DNA of 64,000 nucleotides from Hippophae tibetana (Eukaryota; Streptophyta; Magnoliopsida; Rosales; Elaeagnaceae): assembly GCA_037013495.1 (NCBI GenBank), contig CM072806.1, positions 15,793,001-15,857,000 on the forward strand, in the 5' to 3' direction. Positions 58,673-64,000 of the stretch are shown piece by piece. Under the pieces are notes generated by a model that saw only the letters and a program-made list of their open reading frames with translations, was not told the DNA's origin and did no database searches. Position numbers and translations under genes: made by a program. Position 1 is the first letter of the stretch. The number at the start of each line of letters is the position of its first letter.

Positions 58673-59771
58673 GGATTTTTAGTCTTCCATTTCGTCCGAG
58701 TGTTTCTTCTTCACTATCCTCATCCTTAAGTGGCCTAAAAACAAACTTATTCCCTTGATACTCAAGTATTCCCCTTAAATGGCTGCAATTTATACCGAAA
58801 TGGGAGATTTGTAACTTTTATATCTCGTATTTTGACTGTATTTACTTGCCTTGAAACCCTATATGTCCACACAACCACTCTTGTTGCTAATATTGATATT
58901 CTTTCAGATATTTTACCTCTTCATGCAACATGCTAATTTGATTTTTTGTTATCATTTTTGAAGAAGAAGCTACTTTTCTTTTTAACTAAGCAACTTTTGT
59001 GCCATCGGTAAGGTTTCACATATATGTTAAGGTCAAAAGTTTCCCTAGTTGTAACAACACTTCACCTTAAGATAACTTCACCTCTTCTTTAGCACACAAT
59101 GTATTGGTGAGTTAAGGAAAAAAATAGTTAGATCTTATGATTGAATTCACATTCATTATTTTTCCTATTTTAGTAGCAAACTGTAGAATAGCTCGTTCTT
59201 TATCTATAGAGTTATAATGGGTGGTTGGCATCAACTTGGAGCAAACGAAGTATTGCTAAACTCGGGAAATATCAGTCAAGTACTTGGCATCAAAGTTCTT
59301 TTATTTGCAATTTTGTGTTTCCATTATGCTTCTCCAACTATTAAGGTTTGAATTACCTCATCATACTCAACATCCTCCAAATAAGTCTCATACTCTCCTC
59401 GCTCTACATCCCTTAGTCCATAATGCAAATTAATGGCTGACTTACTAAAAGATACCAGCACACCCTTGATCATTACTTTGTCATCCATGACTTATGGAAC
59501 ATTAGCATGAAATTCTTTAACAATGGACATAATTGTCACCTCACGACCCTCAAAAAATTGCCTCCATCCCTAGATGACAACTTTTTCAAATACTCTCGGA
59601 TATCTATGATCCCCAAAATCTATTCCTATTTCCACAATAATTTTTTTTATTTCTTTCAGCAACTTTATCAAGTCTTTTCTTAGCCTTCAAACTGAAAAAT
59701 CTAGCTACATCAAAATCTTCTTGTATAAATTTTCCTTTCCCTTTCTCCCTGGCCTTCTCTTTAGGAGCCAT
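58673..59771 (-). mobile_element. Third (env-position) ORF remnant of the - strand Athila-type element
   Basis: It starts MAPKEKAREKGKGKFIQEDF with a basic N-terminus. Then come VVKEFHANVP and DDKVMIKGVLVSFSKSAIN, the conserved core of the plant putative-transposon-protein domain. It ends with an acidic tail, DEDSEEETLGRNGRLKILD. The same domain as 6470-7610, here better preserved. Degraded fossil. Confidence 0.6.
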
Positions 59772-60589
59772 AGTTAGAAATTATAGTATATAAATCCTAA
59801 AATTCAATTCCACACAATCTTTAAACAAAATGTTTCCCTTAAACAATACCCAAACTAGATTAAATGAACTTAAACTCTCCAATAAATACTTCTAAATTGC
59901 ACTAAATAATCACTTGAGAGAAATAAAGTACTTACTTGTTAAGTATTAGGCCAAAAACTCCATTGATGAGAAGAAATCAAGCTTCAAATGGTAAGAAAAT
60001 AAATGTTGAAAACCCTAGCTTGAACTGTGTTAAAGATAGTCAAACTGATGTATAATCTTGAAATTAGGGTTCAAAATTGAAGTAATAATGTTAGATAATC
60101 AAAGAAATTGGAAGAAATTTAGAAAACTTTGAAGAAGATGAAATATTTTTGAGATAAAATAGGAGTAAAACGAGGATTGAGGGTGATGGTTTGCTAAGAA
60201 AAAATTGGATATGATTTTTTTTGTTCATCTTCTTCTCATGACAAAAGGGATTATAAGTGAATTTTTAACCACGGGCCGCGACACTCAAAATTTCATACTT
60301 CGGAACACATTGTAAATTTCCCCAGTTAGAAAATGCATACCTTAATGCCACAATACACAATTTTCATGCAATGGTGCACGTTGATAAAAATCGTCCTCAG
60401 CCAAAAAGCTCAGAGTTTAATGCCAATGTATGTTTCATTTTTCAAAATTCTCAAATTTTTTTTAATTAGAACATTAACAAATATAACTACCCCCAACCTA
60501 AATTTGGCAATATCCACATTACTATTCAAATAAAAAACAAAACCAAATAAAAATTGTTCAAAAATTAACTAGGACGAAAGAAAATGAAT

Positions 60590-61380
60590 TCCAATGAGTT
60601 ATCTTCCATTAAGTGCTTAATTTAGTGTCCTCAACTTGACTTTTCCATCTAGTTGCTTCTTAAGGATACAAATCCATTGGTTTATTTAGAGGTAACTCAT
60701 GCACATTGGCTAGCATAAATGATTCATAATATGATTTCAATCAACCTTCTTTCACCTTGAACTTTTTTTGTCTCTATACTTTTGATTTCAACTACACCAA
60801 GAGGAAAAATATTAGTAATAACAAAAGGACCAACCCAGTACAAACGTAACTTTCTAGGTAATAATTTAAGGCATGAATAAAATAAAGTACTTTGTCTCCA
60901 ATGGTGAATTCCTTTCTCGATATCATTTTGTCATGGAAAGCCTTAGTTTTGACTTTGTAAATTCTTGAACTTTTGTATGCATTGTTCCTAATCTCCTCTA
61001 GCTAGTCAATTGTAATTTTCATTATTCTTATACTTTATGTATATCCATGTTACACTATTTAATCACTCAAAAGGCCTTGTATTTCAATTCAACAGGAAGG
61101 TGACATGGTTTTCCATAAATCGTTTGAAACAGAGATTCAAATTAGTGTCTTATAAGCGATTCTATATGTCCATAGAAAATATTCCAAGCATCGACTTCAA
61201 TCCTTTTGGTTTGGCTTGATAGTCTATTCAAAAACTAACTTGATCTCCCGATTGTATACACTTTATGAGTAGTGTTGTATTTATTCAAAAATGCCCAAAA
61301 CACATGGTTGCAAAAATGGTTTTCACCATCTCTAATGATTGCCTTCGGTGTTACAAATGTTGTAAAAATGTGAGACCTAA
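60590..61380 (-). mobile_element. Gypsy integrase C-terminal remnant
   Basis: On the - strand, pieces match the end of Athila-type integrase: RFMENHVTFLLN for the usual YGKxCHLPVEL near 61120, then the GDKVL-like DKVLYFIHALN near 60900, and VHELPLNKPMDLYP near 60680. Fossil. Confidence 0.55.
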
Positions 61381-61779
61381 CAAAATCTATAACAAATTTT
61401 GAATCATTAGTCTAAATGGCATATACAAATAGTAGAACTAAATACTATAATGTAAAAGTTCTTCAAAGTTGTGAGAATGATTATTACAAAAGAAAAATAG
61501 GAAATAAATCCTCATGAAGTCATTGCATTTTCATTTATTATAAGGCATATACTTAAAATTATTACTTAATTATTTTAATTGATGCACAAGAATAGTATTT
61601 TATTTCTTTATAAATCCTATTATTTGATTCATTTCATGAGATCATTGTTACGCACTTTTTAAGCCTTTCTTTTTTAATCATCTGTGAACTCATTAGTTCA
61701 TTACTTTACATAACTTATTTTTATATATTATTTTTTGAGTACTTGAACCTATAGAATCGGTGTAATTTTGAGAGTATGA
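61381..61779. other. AT-rich junction between two oppositely oriented Athila-type remains
   Basis: No coding piece is seen. This is where the - strand copy ends and the + strand copy begins. Confidence 0.35.
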
Positions 61780-63385
61780 CTTGTGAGGATTAAAGTCAAA
61801 ATGAATTCGAATTCCTAACATTGAGATTAGGTGAGTCAAAGTTGATACACTTTTATTATGAAACATGAATTTGTGATTTGTAACTGATTTTTACAATAAA
61901 GTGTGAATCTTTGGGATGTTGATCTAGCTTATGCTTATGATTTTATTATAAACTTGAAAGAGATAAAGCATGAGAAGTTTTATTATTTTAATTGTTTTTG
62001 TTTTTGTTTTTATTTTGTTATTTGTTATTTAATTGTTTTTGTTTTTACTTTTGTTATTTCTTTTAGTTTTTGCATTTAGGAGGATGTTTATGGGTATTAT
62101 CACTGAAAGCCCACACGGGACTTAAATTTATCCATTAGGGGTTTAAAGACTAATTATGTATGCTAAATTCAATCGTTTCCATATACATAAATGATTTAAT
62201 ATAGTTTAATTTATTTATTTTAAGTTTTTGTTTTTAATTTTTTATCATTTTCCTTTCTAAAGGCTAGTAAGAAGTTGGTTAGGGGTTATAATGTGTGCTT
62301 GAAAAGCACTAATTTTTCATCATTTATTTGCACTTAAATATTATAAATAGATTTAAATATGCATAAATTTATCATTATTTAAGCAAATCTATGTTTTCTG
62401 GAATCAGGGTATGTTATGTTATTTTTCAAAAAATGTTAGATTCAAATTGATTAAATTAATGATATTGAAGAATCATGCCTAAAGCATTAATTTTCAATTT
62501 AGAAGATTATAAAAACAAAACATGTAAGACTTATATGTGATCCAACTAATTGTAAAGGGGTAAAACCAAGAAGTGGAAACAAGCAATGTGTGTTATATCA
62601 TACAAGTCACAATTCATGTTTTTTATGCTATACAAGCGTGGAAACATTAGGCTATGGCACAACTTGTTTGGGATTGATTTGAGGTGTACCTTTATGAAGC
62701 ACGGGCCATAGTAGAGGAAAAATTGGGACTCATTACACGAATAGTTTCTTTTCATGAGGCCCCATTGCCAACCTCAACTATAAATACATACTTTTCTTTA
62801 GGTTTTTATGTAGATAGTTTTTATGGTTGTAGTTTATTTTTAAAGTTTTTCTCTTAGTTTTTAAGAGCTAAACATTTTGTTTTCTTTATTTCTATGTTTA
62901 ATTTATACATAGGTTAGATTAGGTTATCATAAATAAGAGGCAGTAAAAGGAGGATTTTTCAAATCAAATGATGCAGAATCGTTGGTGCAATTATTTATAT
63001 ATATATGGAAGAATCAATAATCTGGATTTATATTTCTTTAACCATAATTAATTTTACCAAGAATAGTCAACTAGTTAAATATCCAATTAATTCTCCATTG
63101 ATTTATTAATTGCATATCTAATTGAAATTTTTGTGAACCAATGTGTCTTTTATTATTTTATTATTTTTATCATTAGATTAATATTTACAAAACTTAAATA
63201 TTGTGACAATATATTTAGGTTTATTTTTTGTGTTTTTTTAAAGAAATTTATTGAATTACTTAAAACTATGTAGTTCCTACTTAGATAAATCTTAAGAATA
63301 TAATTATTGCTTTTTATAAGTGATTCATGCACTTGTGAGCTTATTATAAATTTTATAAAATTTGACTACTAGGTTTTTGTGCATC
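61780..63385 (+). mobile_element. 3' end of an Athila-type Gypsy element, + strand
   Basis: A 3' untranslated region (61780-62250) with AGGAGGATGTTTATGGGTAT and CACACGGGACTTAAATT matches the - strand copy at 57150-57000. The boundary GGCTAGTAAGAAG..GGTTAGGGG at about 62260-62287 precedes an LTR from about 62288 to 63385, with CTATAAATAC as the TATA box at about 62779. No coding part remains. Fossil. Confidence 0.55.
62288..63385 (+). repeat. Athila-type LTR, + strand
   Basis: It starts TTATAATGTGTGCTTGAAAAG and ends near TTGTGCATCA. It is alignable with 2790-4516 in several blocks. Confidence 0.5.
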
Positions 63386-63429
63386 AGATTCCATCTACTA
63401 TAACTTCAGTTAACCCTTCTATATTTTCG

Positions 63430-64000
63430 GAAAATGAGAAAGAAAATTCAAAAGAATATTATATGGATAACAAAGAGAGCTCACTATGTTGATAACATTA
63501 TTGGTAATGTGGAAGTTGGTGTTAGGATGAGATGTCAATTACAGGAGACCTTGAAATACATGTATTTCACTTCTACTACTCTTTTTAAAAAATTTAAGGA
63601 AGCTATGTGGGACGTATATTGGGTTAACTCTATATAGAAGGAACTTAATTAGTTTTATAGGAATGATGTTTGGTACCTTGTTCCCAAACCTACTGATAAA
63701 CATGTCAATGGTACATGCTGGGTGTACAAAAAAAGGAAGATAAAAATGGGATAATTTCTTGAAATAATCCTCATCTTTTTGCACGAGTATATACTCAGAT
63801 TGATGGAATAAACTTCGATAAAACTAATGCTATTTGTAATTCAAAAAAATTGGCCTAACATTCAAGGACCAAACACATAGATATATGGCACCATTTCACA
63901 AGAGATCTAGTAGAATTGAACACTTTTTCGTTGTAGCATATCAACACTGAACTTCAACTAGTGCTATTTTTACTAAACCTTTAGACTTTCAATGATCAGT
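63430..64000 (+). mobile_element. Copia polymerase remnant (start of reverse transcriptase), cut by window end
   Basis: From 63434 the frame reads NIIGNVEVGVRMRCQLQET, then the standard entry to Copia reverse transcriptase, EAMWDVYWVNSI, followed by NDVWYLVPKPTDKHVNGTCW. It continues past the window edge and is broken. Confidence 0.65.

Larger units (their letters stand above)
55500..61380 (-). mobile_element. Athila-type Gypsy element remnant, - strand
   Basis: Reading on the - strand: an integrase C-terminal part (about 61380-60590), then the third env-position ORF (59771-58673), a 3' untranslated region with the polypurine/LTR junction near 56950-56900, and a 3' LTR (about 56900-55500). 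Gag, protease and reverse transcriptase are absent. Broken fossil. It shares its third ORF with the 2.8-9.1 kb element, and its 3' untranslated region and LTR with the 61.8-63.4 kb copy. Confidence 0.65.

Noticed and set aside
1-64000. CRISPR arrays, bacterial operons or prophage
   Set aside because: There are no regularly spaced short repeats with unique spacers and no prokaryotic gene organisation. Introns, LTR elements and NUMT/NUPT show plant nuclear DNA.

Overview
This looks like nuclear DNA of a flowering plant, probably a eudicot. It is AT-rich, and most of what can be recognised is decayed Ty1/Copia and Ty3/Gypsy (Athila-type) LTR retrotransposon, with some LINE and small DNA-transposon remains. 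It also carries blocks of plant mitochondrial and plastid DNA, and two host genes with introns. There are no operons, ribosome-binding sites or CRISPR arrays. The species cannot be named from sequence alone.

Layout. 1-9.1 kb: Athila-type Gypsy remains on the + strand (a gag remnant, then LTR, gag, a third env-position ORF and a polypurine tract). 9.1-20.0 kb: two Copia bodies of one family in direct tandem, arranged LTR-body-LTR-body-LTR. Each body carries an antisense tRNA-Glu-like sequence just after the primer-binding site. 21.1-26.9 kb: a three-exon gene for a 99-residue protein that resembles a small plant mitochondrial complex I subunit. Its 5.4-kb first intron holds an antisense Copia element, itself carrying two small DNA transposons. 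28.2-31.5 kb: nuclear mitochondrial DNA (NUMT) with a truncated trnP, an unnamed mitochondrial-type ORF, nad3, a broken rps12 and an open atp8. 33.4-33.6 kb: plastid DNA pieces, one being antisense 16S rRNA. 34.4-40.8 kb: Copia remains of at least two kinds. 41.0-41.3 kb: a LINE RNase H remnant. 45.0-47.6 kb: a Copia LTR and gag. 48.0-49.1 kb: a long imperfect inverted repeat. 50.1-50.5 kb: a LINE ORF1 (DUF4283-like) remnant. 52.4-53.2 kb: an acylphosphatase gene on the - strand. 55.5-63.4 kb: two Athila-type remains facing opposite ways. 63.4-64 kb: the start of another Copia polymerase region.

Only the complex I-like gene and the acylphosphatase gene are plausible working host genes; they are about 26 kb apart and show no sign of acting together. 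The mitochondrial genes are DNA-level copies: they keep C at positions that plant mitochondria edit in RNA, and they show C-to-T decay, so they are almost certainly silent. I found no convincing new defence or metabolic system. The observations most worth a check are the antisense tRNA-Glu-like modules in the tandem Copia pair, a GA instead of GT at the expected acylphosphatase splice donor, the long inverted repeat at 48-49 kb, and a small transposon whose insertion is dated by an empty site elsewhere in the window.
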